A stretch of DNA of 5,679 nt from Deltaproteobacteria bacterium (GTDB taxonomy: Bacteria; Desulfobacterota; DSM-4660; Desulfatiglandales; B25-G16): contig QMLW01000157.1 in the NCBI GenBank assembly GCA_003646935.1, positions 1 through 5,679 of the forward strand, in the 5' to 3' direction. The notes beneath the pieces were generated by a model, which saw only the letters and a program-made list of their open reading frames with translations, was not told the DNA's origin and searched no databases. Positions 1 through 5,379 of the stretch are shown in pieces. Both the position numbers and the translations under genes were made by a program. The first letter of the stretch is position 1. Each line of letters starts with the position of its first letter.

Positions 1-186
1 ACCGTGGGCGAGAAGGAGATTATCGAGGCGATGAGGGGGGTGTGGGAGAGGATGAAGATAATAGTGGAACCCTCGGCCGCAGTACCCCTGGGAGCGCTCT
101 TGGCCAGACGCACCGAGATCCCGGGCACGCGAATCGGCATTATACTTTCTGGAGGAAATGTGGATCTGGCTAACCTGCCCTGTTAG
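1..186 (+). CDS. Threonine dehydratase / serine racemase-type PLP enzyme, C-terminal end (partial)
   Basis: This is the last 61 codons of a gene that begins left of the window; the frame is open from base 1 to the TAG at 184-186. The residues include VEPSAAVPLGALL, followed by a strand and the terminal ILSGGNVDL. This block is the characteristic C-terminus of fold-type II PLP enzymes of the catabolic threonine dehydratase (TdcB/IlvA catalytic domain) and serine racemase group. In that family the Ser of the SGGN motif sits by the pyridine nitrogen of PLP, and the enzyme deaminates threonine or serine to the 2-oxo acid and ammonia, or racemises serine. The protein stops right after this motif, so it has no C-terminal ACT regulatory domain, which favours a biodegradative or racemase-type enzyme over biosynthetic IlvA. 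Substrate cannot be fixed from this fragment. The family call is confident; the exact enzyme is not. Confidence 0.88.
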   Translation, partial: TVGEKEIIEAMRGVWERMKIIVEPSAAVPLGALLARRTEIPGTRIGIILSGGNVDLANLPC

Positions 187-293
187 AGGGAAGCGAGGTG
201 ATGCGCACAGCCATCCTGAAGAATAGGTTGTTGAATTCGCTGTACGTATCTATCTTTTCCTGGGGTGTGCTCTTCAAAGCAGAGCTGTAATCC

Positions 294-716
294 TTACCTC
301 ACAATCACGCAGGTCCGATCGGCCCTATGGGTGACCTTGTTTGAAACGCTTCCCAAAAGCAGCCCCTTGAAGGTGCCGAGCCCTCTGCTGCCGATCACAA
401 TGATATCCACGTCGTGCTCTTTCGCGTAATCGATAATCCTTTCAGCAGGATCCCCTTCGACCACTGCTGTTTCAATGCGCTCCACACCGTGCCCTTTGGC
501 CTCGTCTTCAGCCGCAGCGATAATCTTATCCCCCAAGGCCCGAAGTTGCACCCTGTCCGACACCACATACTCCCCTAGACCCTCGGGAACTATGGTGAGC
601 TTGAACACGTGGAGAAGATAGATAGTGGCATGGTAGTGGTTGGCCAAATCCACGGCAAAGCCGACAGCCTTGTGTGATTGTTCCGATCCATCCACTGGAA
701 CGAGGATTTTTTCCAT
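294..716 (-). CDS. Universal stress protein (UspA family), ATP-binding type
   Basis: A single-domain Usp protein of 140 residues, the usual family length. It opens with MEKILVPVDGSEQS, the first beta strand and nucleotide-contacting Asp of the fold. It ends with a G-2x-G-9x-GS motif: Gly109, Gly112, Gly122 and Ser123, followed by a terminal VIVR strand. That motif marks the ATP-binding subgroup, expected to be a cytoplasmic dimer acting in stress or energy-limitation responses; its exact role is unknown. I chose the ATG at 714-716 because a purine-rich GGGAGGAA lies just upstream. An in-frame ATG at 732-734 would add six residues (MEREEA) that are really the ribosome binding site read as protein. 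The gene is transcribed away from the MFS gene, with its own promoter at 769-797. It converges with the upstream dehydratase gene, the two stops being about 107 bases apart. Confidence 0.93.
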   Translation of the reverse strand: MEKILVPVDGSEQSHKAVGFAVDLANHYHATIYLLHVFKLTIVPEGLGEYVVSDRVQLRALGDKIIAAAEDEAKGHGVERIETAVVEGDPAERIIDYAKEHDVDIIVIGSRGLGTFKGLLLGSVSNKVTHRADRTCVIVR

Positions 717-768
717 TGCTTCCTCCCTCTCCATGTCGATAAAGACGCTCTTTCCTCCCGCTCAGCGG

Positions 769-797
769 AGTATGGAAGCTCAATGTTTGCTTGTCAA
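769..797 (-). promoter_or_regulatory. Sigma70-type promoter for the universal stress protein gene
   Basis: On the minus strand there is a perfect -35 TTGACA (797 to 792), a 17-base spacer and a -10 CATACT (774 to 769, four of six matches). The predicted start of transcription is near 762, giving a leader of about 45 bases before the ATG at 716. The -35 box lies inside a perfect palindrome (786-802), so a regulator bound there would compete with RNA polymerase. This is a prediction by eye. Confidence 0.6.
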
Positions 798-802
798 GCA
801 AA
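786..802. promoter_or_regulatory. Perfect 17-bp palindrome, candidate operator
   Basis: TTTGCTTG and CAAGCAAA are exact inverted repeats around one central base. The element contains the -35 hexamer of the stress protein promoter and lies about 43 bases upstream of the -35 box of the divergent transporter promoter. A dimeric helix-turn-helix regulator binding here would block one promoter and could act on the other. No regulator gene is in the window. The palindrome is observed; operator function is inferred. Confidence 0.45.
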
Positions 803-844
803 AGCGCAAATCATCACCTCCCCGCTCAGGACCACAATCATGTA

Positions 845-873
845 TTGACATACCTCATCCCGAGGATTATACA
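845..873 (+). promoter_or_regulatory. Sigma70-type promoter for the MFS transporter gene
   Basis: A perfect TTGACA (845-850) is followed by a 17-base spacer and TATACA (868-873, four of six matches, with the conserved first TATA). The predicted start is near 880, giving a leader of about 40 bases before the ATG at 922. The spacer contains a short CCTC/GAGG inverted repeat (853-856 with 862-865). Optimal spacing and a consensus -35 make this one of the better promoter calls in the window. Confidence 0.6.
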
Positions 874-921
874 GCTTCCCAATGGCGTAAATCTCTGATC
901 ACGTATTGAAAAAAATCTCAC

Positions 922-2127
922 ATGAAAAGACTCTTCTATGGATGGTGGATCGTCGGTGCCTGCTTCCTTATCGGGTTTTATGTGGGAGGAGTCGTATTTT
1001 ACGGGTTCACCGCCTTCTTTGAGCCGATAAGAAGGGAGTTCGGCTGGAGCTACGCGCAGATATCCTTAGCGGCGAGCCTCCGTGGCCTGGAGATGGGGCT
1101 CTTTGCTCCTATCGTGGGGTTCCTCGTCGATCGGTTCGGCGCAAGAACGCTCATCTTCCTGGGAACGATAGTAGTTGGGTTCGGTTTCATGCTGCTCAGC
1201 CACACACAATCCCTTGCCATGTTTTACGGCTCCTTCTTGGTTATTGCCTTCGGCGCCGGTGGATGTGCCCTGGTGGTAATCATGTCGGTGGTAGTGAACT
1301 GGTTTCGAAAAAAAGTGAGCATTGCGCTCGGCGTGATGATGTCCGGGATCGGCGCCAGTGGATTGTTGGTGACCCTTATCGTTCATCTCATTGATGGATA
1401 TGGCTGGAGAGCCACCTTGATTCTTTTGGGTGCAGGCATGTGGGTATTGGGAATACCGTTGTCCTTCGTGATCCGCGACAGGCCGGAGAAATACGGCTAC
1501 CTTCCCGATGGTGAGGCCTCCGGGGAGCCAATATCGAGCACTGAGGCGAATGGTGAGGGGGCAGAGATAGGCCTCAGGGAAACACTTAGGAAGAGGGTCT
1601 TTTGGTACTTGAACATCGTGGAAGCGATACGGATGCTCACCGTTTCCTCGGTGATCATCCATGTGATGCCCTACCTCAGCAGCGTGGGCACACCGCGGGC
1701 AACCGCCGGGATTGTAGCAGGGGCCATTCCGCTTTTCAGCATTATGGGAAGGTTTGGGTTCGGCTGGTTCGGCGATATCTTTGATAAGCGCAATGTGATG
1801 GCATGGACATTCGGCTTCATTGGCTTGGGAATGCTGGCATTCTGCTACATGAGAGCAATATGGGTTGTCCTTGTCTTCCTCATGATATTCCCTCCAGGCT
1901 ACGGAGGAGGCATCGTGTTGAGAGGGGCGATCCTGAGGGAATATTTCGGAAGGGATTCCTTTGGCAAGATACTGGGGATTACCTATGGCTCCGGAGCGAT
2001 CGGAGGGATCATAGGCCCTACCTTAGCCGGCTGGGTATTCGATACCCTAGGAACCTACCATGTTGTGTGGCTTGCTTTCTGCGGCTTCAATGCTCTTGCA
2101 ATTTGGCTGATCATGAAGATGAGGTAA
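922..2127 (+). CDS. MFS transporter, OFA (oxalate/formate antiporter)-like
   Basis: A complete 401-residue inner-membrane protein with the hydrophobic pattern of 12 transmembrane helices in two six-helix halves. The N-terminus (YGWWIVGACF, then an amphipathic EPIRREFGWS stretch) is typical of the OFA/monocarboxylate-porter-like branch. MFS motif A is clear in the loop between helices 2 and 3 (GFLVDRFGAR, residues 66-75). A weaker copy occurs in the second half (GWFGDIFDKR, 281-290). The central cytoplasmic loop spans about residues 184-225 and begins RDRPEKYGYLPDG, also common in this branch. Members are proton- or anion-coupled carriers of small organic acids; the substrate here is unknown. 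The ATG at 922 is the only sensible start because an in-frame TGA lies at 907-909, but no clear Shine-Dalgarno sequence precedes it. The gene appears monocistronic, with its own promoter at 845-873 and a possible terminator hairpin after it. Confidence 0.9.
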   Translation: MKRLFYGWWIVGACFLIGFYVGGVVFYGFTAFFEPIRREFGWSYAQISLAASLRGLEMGLFAPIVGFLVDRFGARTLIFLGTIVVGFGFMLLSHTQSLAMFYGSFLVIAFGAGGCALVVIMSVVVNWFRKKVSIALGVMMSGIGASGLLVTLIVHLIDGYGWRATLILLGAGMWVLGIPLSFVIRDRPEKYGYLPDGEASGEPISSTEANGEGAEIGLRETLRKRVFWYLNIVEAIRMLTVSSVIIHVMPYLSSVGTPRATAGIVAGAIPLFSIMGRFGFGWFGDIFDKRNVMAWTFGFIGLGMLAFCYMRAIWVVLVFLMIFPPGYGGGIVLRGAILREYFGRDSFGKILGITYGSGAIGGIIGPTLAGWVFDTLGTYHVVWLAFCGFNALAIWLIMKMR

Positions 2128-2170
2128 TGGACCAAGGAGAACAATATTATTGTTTACATTTCTACAGGTC

Positions 2171-2224
2171 ATGGGACTTTTCTTTCGTTCCGGGCCTCCC
2201 GTCAGTCACTCAGAAAAGCCCCAT
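2171..2224 (+). terminator. Candidate transcription terminator or long hairpin after the MFS gene
   Basis: Arms of 13 bases (ATGGGACTTTTCT at 2171-2183, AGAAAAGCCCCAT at 2212-2224) pair at 12 of 13 positions. The 28-base loop holds a second small hairpin, CGGG/CCCG (2191-2194 with 2198-2201). It begins 44 bases after the transporter stop. Only a short TTTT follows (about 2230-2233), after several non-T bases, so it is not a textbook intrinsic terminator. It could be an mRNA 3'-end structure instead. Confidence 0.4.
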
Positions 2225-2357
2225 AACCCTTTTGAATCCTGGCATGCTATGCAAACAATTTGATGCTCCGAGTAGTAAGTGGCTTTCTCGTTAGCGTTTT
2301 GGGATTTGACCCCCCCTGCCCTGTCATCAAGACTCAGGATGTCTGGCATTAAAATTG

Positions 2358-2391
2358 CTGGTCTACCAGTAAAAGATTTGATAATCTTTTA
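2358..2391. repeat. Two adjacent palindromes, possible minus-strand terminator
   Basis: CTGGT-CT-ACCAG (2358-2369) is directly followed by TAAAAGATT-TGAT-AATCTTTTA (2370-2391), a perfect 9-bp stem with a 4-base loop. The stop codon of a minus-strand open frame (2389-2391) sits on the edge of the second palindrome. Read on the minus strand, the hairpin ends in TTTTA and so resembles a weak intrinsic terminator. Confidence 0.4.
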
Positions 2392-2594
2392 AGAAATAAT
2401 ATCAGATATTTCACTATCAAGCATAGCACGTATCTGGTAACCATCTTCTATTGCAATCACTATTTGCCCTTTTTCGCCAGAAAAGCCGTAAAGATCTCCT
2501 TATGGTTAAGATTTTGATCTACTATCACGATCCCTATTGCGCTATTGCGGCGTTCTGACTTAGAGTTTTCAACTATATAAGCATTTGCAGGCCT
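2389..2594 (-). pseudogene. Possible frameshifted gene remnant, family unrecognised
   Basis: Two overlapping minus-strand frames read like pieces of one protein. The upstream piece (2594 down to a TAG at 2460-2462) contains NAYIVENSKSERRNSAIGIV and then VDQNLNHKEIFTAFL. The downstream piece (2499 down to a TAA at 2389-2391) contains YGFSGEKGQIVIAIEDGYQI and ends LDSEISDIIS. A single frameshift in the shared 2460-2499 interval would join them into about 65 residues. No good start codon or ribosome binding site is present, and a stop lies just upstream of the first piece. A terminator-like hairpin follows the last stop, which mildly supports former coding. Open frames of this size also arise by chance, so this is a weak call and I recognise no family. 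Confidence 0.2.
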
Positions 2595-2731
2595 CTATCT
2601 GAAGATGTCCTAACTGGGAAAAACAAGGGGAGATCTTCATTGAGGAGCTCGACAAAAAGTAAAGCCAAGAGGTGTCCGGAGGAGAATCCTTTTCTGCGGA
2701 AACCTAATTTGCAAAGCGGAGCCGGAAGTCT

Positions 2732-3205
2732 ATGAGAAAGTTTACCCGTTGGATAGCAGCAAAGCTTATTAAGAACCGCCAGAATATCAACGATCTCAAG
2801 GTCAGGGCACGATATGGAGCCCTTGAAGGCTGGACGAGTATTGTCATTAACATCCTGTTGTTTGTCATTAAGCTACTCATTGGTCTTTACATTAAGAGCG
2901 TATCTTTGATTGCCGATACCGTTAGTAACGATGGCGATAAGCGCCCACTCCAATCACGAGATTATGGAGCATTCAGGGAATACGGCTTTTATGGTCTACA
3001 GGAAGAGGTTTATCGAGAGAAAAAAAGAGCTATAATACCGTCTGAAAACAGTGGAAAAAGACAAAACAAAATCCAAAATTCTGCCGATGAAGGTTTTGTC
3101 CTGAGTACAAGGCACAGCCATATGTCTGGTAGCTATATTAAAGGAAGATGGTCTCGCAGAGATTCGGATCTGCACAATAAAAAGGAAAGGAGCCATAAAC
3201 AATGA
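2732..3205 (+). pseudogene. Truncated cation diffusion facilitator (CDF) transporter, N-terminal part
   Basis: Residues 1 to about 65 match the start of FieF-like CDF metal exporters: a basic leader (KNRQNINDLKVRARYG), then TM1 and the approach to TM2 (SVSLIADTV). In intact family members this continues into a histidine/aspartate metal site (HxxxD in TM2) and about 300 residues in all. Here the similarity stops at about base 2926. The remaining ~90 codons are charged, Arg/Ser-rich and unlike a CDF; TM2-TM6 and the cytoplasmic domain are missing. A deletion or recombination joint near 2926 is the simplest reading. The frame nevertheless stays open to a TGA at 3203-3205, overlapping the ATG of the next gene. 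A GGAAG lies just before the start. The product cannot be a working metal transporter; a novel one-helix fusion protein is a less likely alternative. Confidence 0.65.
3186..3192 (+). promoter_or_regulatory. Strong ribosome binding site for the MamC-like gene
   Basis: AAAGGAG lies nine bases before the ATG at 3202-3204. It is the clearest Shine-Dalgarno sequence in the window and fixes the start of the downstream gene. The same ATG overlaps the stop of the preceding open frame (ATGA). Confidence 0.65.
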
Positions 3206-3615
3206 AGGATTACTACTATCCAGAAACCACGACAAGTACACTTGGGTATACTTTGGGGCGTGGTGCAAGGGCTATAAGAGTAATGACAGAAGAGGCCATG
3301 AGCCCTCTTAAGGCGAGCGCGGCCGTAGGTGCTGCTTGGGGAGGTATAGCCGCTCTTATTAACGCGGGAAAATATAAGCGGGGCAGGATAACCAAGCGAG
3401 ACGCTGTCCTTGATATAGCGGGTGAATCAGCAGGTATGGGATTGGCCGCAGGGCTTGGATTATTAGCGAGTAATGCGGTAAGGGCTTCGGTCCTTATCGC
3501 CTCTACGTCTTCACTCATTCCTTTTACGTTAGGTGTTGTTGTGACAGCAGGCGCAAAGGTTATATGGGATCGTACCATAAAAAGAGGCCTCAGATGTGAA
3601 GAAAAGAGGCCCTGA
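3202..3615 (+). CDS. Small Gly/Ala-rich membrane protein, MamC (Mms13)-like
   Basis: A 137-residue protein with a polar N-terminus (YYYPETTTS). Hydrophobic stretches lie at about residues 37-55 and 76-101, with a third, weaker one at about 104-122. The tail is basic (IKRGLRCEEKRP). The first two are linked by a charged loop reading YKRGRITKRDAVLDIAGES. From memory, MamC of magnetospirilla has the same layout: a GG.AAL helix, a KEKRITNTEAAID loop, then a G.GLA-rich helix. The acidic residues shown to contact magnetite there (Glu66 and Asp70 in the longer published numbering) fall at Asp67 and Asp71 here with identical spacing. MamC coats magnetosome membranes and affects crystal size. No other magnetosome gene is visible, and similar Gly/Ala-rich proteins may exist in non-magnetic bacteria, so function is open. 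It follows a CDF remnant and converges on the minus-strand ATPase gene. That it is a real gene is likely; the family call is moderate. Confidence 0.6.
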   Translation: MKDYYYPETTTSTLGYTLGRGARAIRVMTEEAMSPLKASAAVGAAWGGIAALINAGKYKRGRITKRDAVLDIAGESAGMGLAAGLGLLASNAVRASVLIASTSSLIPFTLGVVVTAGAKVIWDRTIKRGLRCEEKRP

Positions 3616-3752
3616 CAGCCACCGCTAATGGCAAAAAGGGGAGACCAATGCTTTCATGCCGCAGATAGTTAAAGCCCTCACCGAATGATCAATTTTTTGA
3701 CCTTAGGAATAGCAGCAAAGAACGCGAGCCGAAAAGCAGGAAGTGGTCTGGT

Positions 3753-4655
3753 TCACTCGCAGAGTCGAAGGGCGATCTGTTCGATATCCCGGCAAAAGGG
3801 GGAACTTGGGGCCTCGGTCATAATGGGTTTCATCCTTGCCATGGCCTTCTCTACAGCAATATCCTCCCGTATGGTCATGAGTTCTGAGCTCTTGATGCCC
3901 AGATAATTTTGCATGAGGCCCTGAATAACCTTACCTGTGTTCGCATCCTTCCCTGTCCGGACCCTGTTGACAACCACAAACGGTGTAATGCCCGATAGAG
4001 TTTTTTTTGCGGAATCCGTTACCTCGGAATTGATCTCTCGGGCCTCTCTAAAAAAGCCTTCCATGGTCTTCAGGTGGGGATAATTTTCAAAGTCCTTTGC
4101 CCTTTCCAAAAGCTCTAGGATTTCAGGGCATTTTTTGTATTTGAGAAAAAAGCTAAGCCGCCTGAAGACAGCCACCTTGATGAAGCTGTATGCATTCAAT
4201 AAGGATGGCACTTCAGGGGTGGTGACAAGAAGGGTCTTTTTGGCAATGATTGCAAAATCCACAACGTTATGAGAGACCCCTGGCGCCAGGTCCAGGATCA
4301 CAAGGTCAAAGTCCAGCCCCAACAGATGCCTGACGAGTTTCATCTTCTTTTGATACTGCATATTCGCTATCACGGGGACATCACCTCCACGAATTATTCC
4401 TAAATTCTTTAGGCCCGTATCCACAATAATATCGCTAAGTTTCTTGACTCTATTTTGAACAAAGTCATCGAGACTGTACTTAGAATCCCTCATGCCAAAG
4501 ATCGCATGGAGGTTTGACGCTCCAAGGTCAAGGTCAACGGCAACAACCTTTTTACCCAATCTTGAAAGTGCAATGGCAAGATTGGCGCAAATCGAGCTTT
4601 TGCCCACCCCCCCCTTTGGTCCAATAATGGCTATAAGGTTTTTGTGCTTTTCCAT
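3753..4655 (-). CDS. MinD/ParA-family ATPase, FlhG (FleN)-like
   Basis: A 300-residue P-loop ATPase of the deviant Walker A class. It shows GPKGGVGKSS (residues 12-21, signature Lys14 and P-loop Lys19), the switch I motif VDLDLGASNLH (40-50) and switch II LDLAPG (121-126). The DLDLG.SNLH wording favours the FlhG/FleN branch over cell-division MinD, and no amphipathic membrane-targeting helix is obvious at the C-terminus (IEQIALRLCE). A long insert at about 165-225 (FFLKYKKCPE and following) lies between the nucleotide-binding halves. Such ATPases place or count structures at the cell pole (flagella, pili, chemoreceptors), usually with a partner. The gene lies right after a receiver-like gene. 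The ATG at 4655 gives a family-like N-terminus but lacks a clear ribosome binding site. A TTG at 4682, overlapping the upstream TGA as TTGA, would add nine residues and allow translational coupling. Family certain; specific role uncertain. Confidence 0.85.
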   Translation of the reverse strand: MEKHKNLIAIIGPKGGVGKSSICANLAIALSRLGKKVVAVDLDLGASNLHAIFGMRDSKYSLDDFVQNRVKKLSDIIVDTGLKNLGIIRGGDVPVIANMQYQKKMKLVRHLLGLDFDLVILDLAPGVSHNVVDFAIIAKKTLLVTTPEVPSLLNAYSFIKVAVFRRLSFFLKYKKCPEILELLERAKDFENYPHLKTMEGFFREAREINSEVTDSAKKTLSGITPFVVVNRVRTGKDANTGKVIQGLMQNYLGIKSSELMTIREDIAVEKAMARMKPIMTEAPSSPFCRDIEQIALRLCE

Positions 4656-4678
4656 GGATGTGTGAGTGGGTAATTCTT

Positions 4679-5107
4679 TCAATCCAACTTTAAGAAATGC
4701 TTCAAGTCCTCTTCAAGGGTATCACCCTCTGAGGGCTTTTCCTCCACCTTCAGTGAGAAAACCTCCTTGACTTTTGCGACAATGAGCTCAGGGTCAAGGG
4801 GACCTGAAAGAACCAGTTCCAGCCTTATTCCAGTCCCCTCGAATCTGTCTGTGATAGACCGGTCTCCGAGTAAAATTACGGGTGTGTGCTCCAATGTCCC
4901 ACACAGATTTAGTATTTGATTTACCTCTTCTGAAAAATAACTGCTTATATCAAAAATCACAACGCCTGGGGCATGCTTCGCAATAGCATCTTTCGCCCCC
5001 AGAATCATACGAAGCAACAGGGCCTCAAAACCGCTTCGTTTTAACACCTTTTGTGTTATCCCGCCCCTGAGATCATCCATTGAAAAGATAAGTACCAGAT
5101 CAGACAT
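4679..5107 (-). CDS. Degenerate receiver (CheY-like) domain protein
   Basis: A 142-residue single-domain protein with the alternating strands and helices of a response-regulator receiver. Visible strands are LVLIFS (4-9), GVVIFDISS (48-56) and TPVILLG (75-81). The helix PELIVAKVKEVF (106-117) matches the usual final receiver helix. Asp53 stands where the phosphorylated Asp is expected, and an Asp pair (11-12) lies near the acidic site but shifted. The conserved Thr/Ser at the end of strand 4 and the Lys before the cis-Pro of strand 5 (normally KP.D) are missing: the sequence reads LSGPLDPE. It is therefore probably not a normal phospho-switch. There is no output domain; an acidic tail follows residue 120. 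The ATG at 5107 has GAAGGGG upstream. The stop lies directly at the start of the ATPase gene, so the two are almost certainly co-transcribed and may act as partners. Confidence 0.7.
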   Translation of the reverse strand: MSDLVLIFSMDDLRGGITQKVLKRSGFEALLLRMILGAKDAIAKHAPGVVIFDISSYFSEEVNQILNLCGTLEHTPVILLGDRSITDRFEGTGIRLELVLSGPLDPELIVAKVKEVFSLKVEEKPSEGDTLEEDLKHFLKLD

Positions 5108-5379
5108 CCGTTTACCCCTTCTCTGTTATTGCCATTATCAAGGTCCCTCTGGCAGCCGTTGTTAAGCAGATCTTTAGTAAGACGCACAGTAGAGATTTCT
5201 ATGGGAAGGCCGACATTCTTGAGCATGGCCTCAGAGTTATCCCCGCATCCTTTTGGCATGGCTGTGCCCATGCTTAAAGCTACTGTTCCATCAAGGGGTT
5301 CACCAGGCACCCCCAGGATCACGTCAAAGCCCAAATAAAGGACAGTACAGAATTGGTGCATGTTAAAAAGATGTAACAT
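5056..5379 (-). CDS. Hypothetical protein, doubtful, possible first gene of the ATPase operon
   Basis: A 107-codon open frame upstream of, and overlapping by 52 bases, the receiver gene. The central part (LGFDVILGVPGEPLDGTVAL, then SEAMLKNVGLPIEISTVRL) has a natural residue mix and codon use like its neighbours. The overlapping antisense frame is Ser/Pro/Arg-rich and looks like a shadow. I recognise no family. Against it: no ribosome binding site precedes the ATG at 5379 or the internal ATG at 5361, both ATGs lie in the arms of an inverted repeat, and the last ~17 residues are read from inside the receiver gene. It may be a short real gene, or a decayed one whose original end was closer to 5108. 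If it is not coding, the 5108-5379 interval is a long leader of the receiver-ATPase operon. Confidence 0.35.
   Translation of the reverse strand: MLHLFNMHQFCTVLYLGFDVILGVPGEPLDGTVALSMGTAMPKGCGDNSEAMLKNVGLPIEISTVRLTKDLLNNGCQRDLDNGNNREGVNGCLIWYLSFQWMISGAG

Larger units (their letters stand above)
2225..2731. other. Mostly non-coding, lower-GC stretch before the CDF remnant
   Basis: About 500 bases without a convincing intact gene. It holds tandem palindromes (2358-2391), possible minus-strand gene debris (2389-2594), and a short plus-strand frame ending in EIFIEELDKK with a stop at about 2660-2662. Base composition is visibly more AT-rich than the transporter gene. I see no tRNA; a GGGATTTGACCCCC stretch near 2300 recalls a T-arm, but the rest of a tRNA is absent. 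Confidence 0.5.

Noticed and set aside
201..290. A 29-codon plus-strand frame right after the dehydratase stop, with a GAGG upstream of its ATG.
   Set aside because: No recognisable family, too short to judge by composition, and such frames are common by chance. Kept only as a note.
640..909. A plus-strand frame of 89 codons across the stress protein start and promoter region.
   Set aside because: Antisense to a clear Usp gene and running through two promoters; Ser/Pro/Lys-rich shadow sequence.
1066..1662. A 198-codon minus-strand frame inside the transporter gene.
   Set aside because: His/Gln/Glu-rich antisense shadow of a membrane protein gene, with no ribosome binding site or family features.
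1803..2294. A 163-codon plus-strand frame overlapping the end of the transporter gene and running past it.
   Set aside because: Out-of-frame shadow of the MFS coding sequence (Arg/Leu/Cys-rich); the extension past 2127 has no recognisable content.
2290..2325. GGGATTTGACCCCC stretch resembling a tRNA T-arm, considered as a tRNA remnant or attachment site.
   Set aside because: The minus-strand reading lacks the T54-T55 pair, no acceptor stem or anticodon arm can be found, and there is no integrase gene nearby.
3586..3611. GGCCTC/GAGGCC inverted repeat at the end of the MamC-like gene, also seen as a repeated AAAGAGGCC.
   Set aside because: Only six pairs, inside the coding region and without a T-tract, so not supportable as a terminator.
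3685..3906. A plus-strand frame starting in the convergent gap (MINFLTLGIAAKNASRK).
   Set aside because: Mostly antisense to the ATPase C-terminus and without a ribosome binding site. The 3616-3752 gap otherwise shows nothing clear; GATCAATTTTTTGACC there is only a weak hairpin.
5129..5338. A 69-codon plus-strand frame at the right end.
   Set aside because: Ser/Pro/Arg-rich and antisense to a more natural-looking minus-strand frame; no ribosome binding site.
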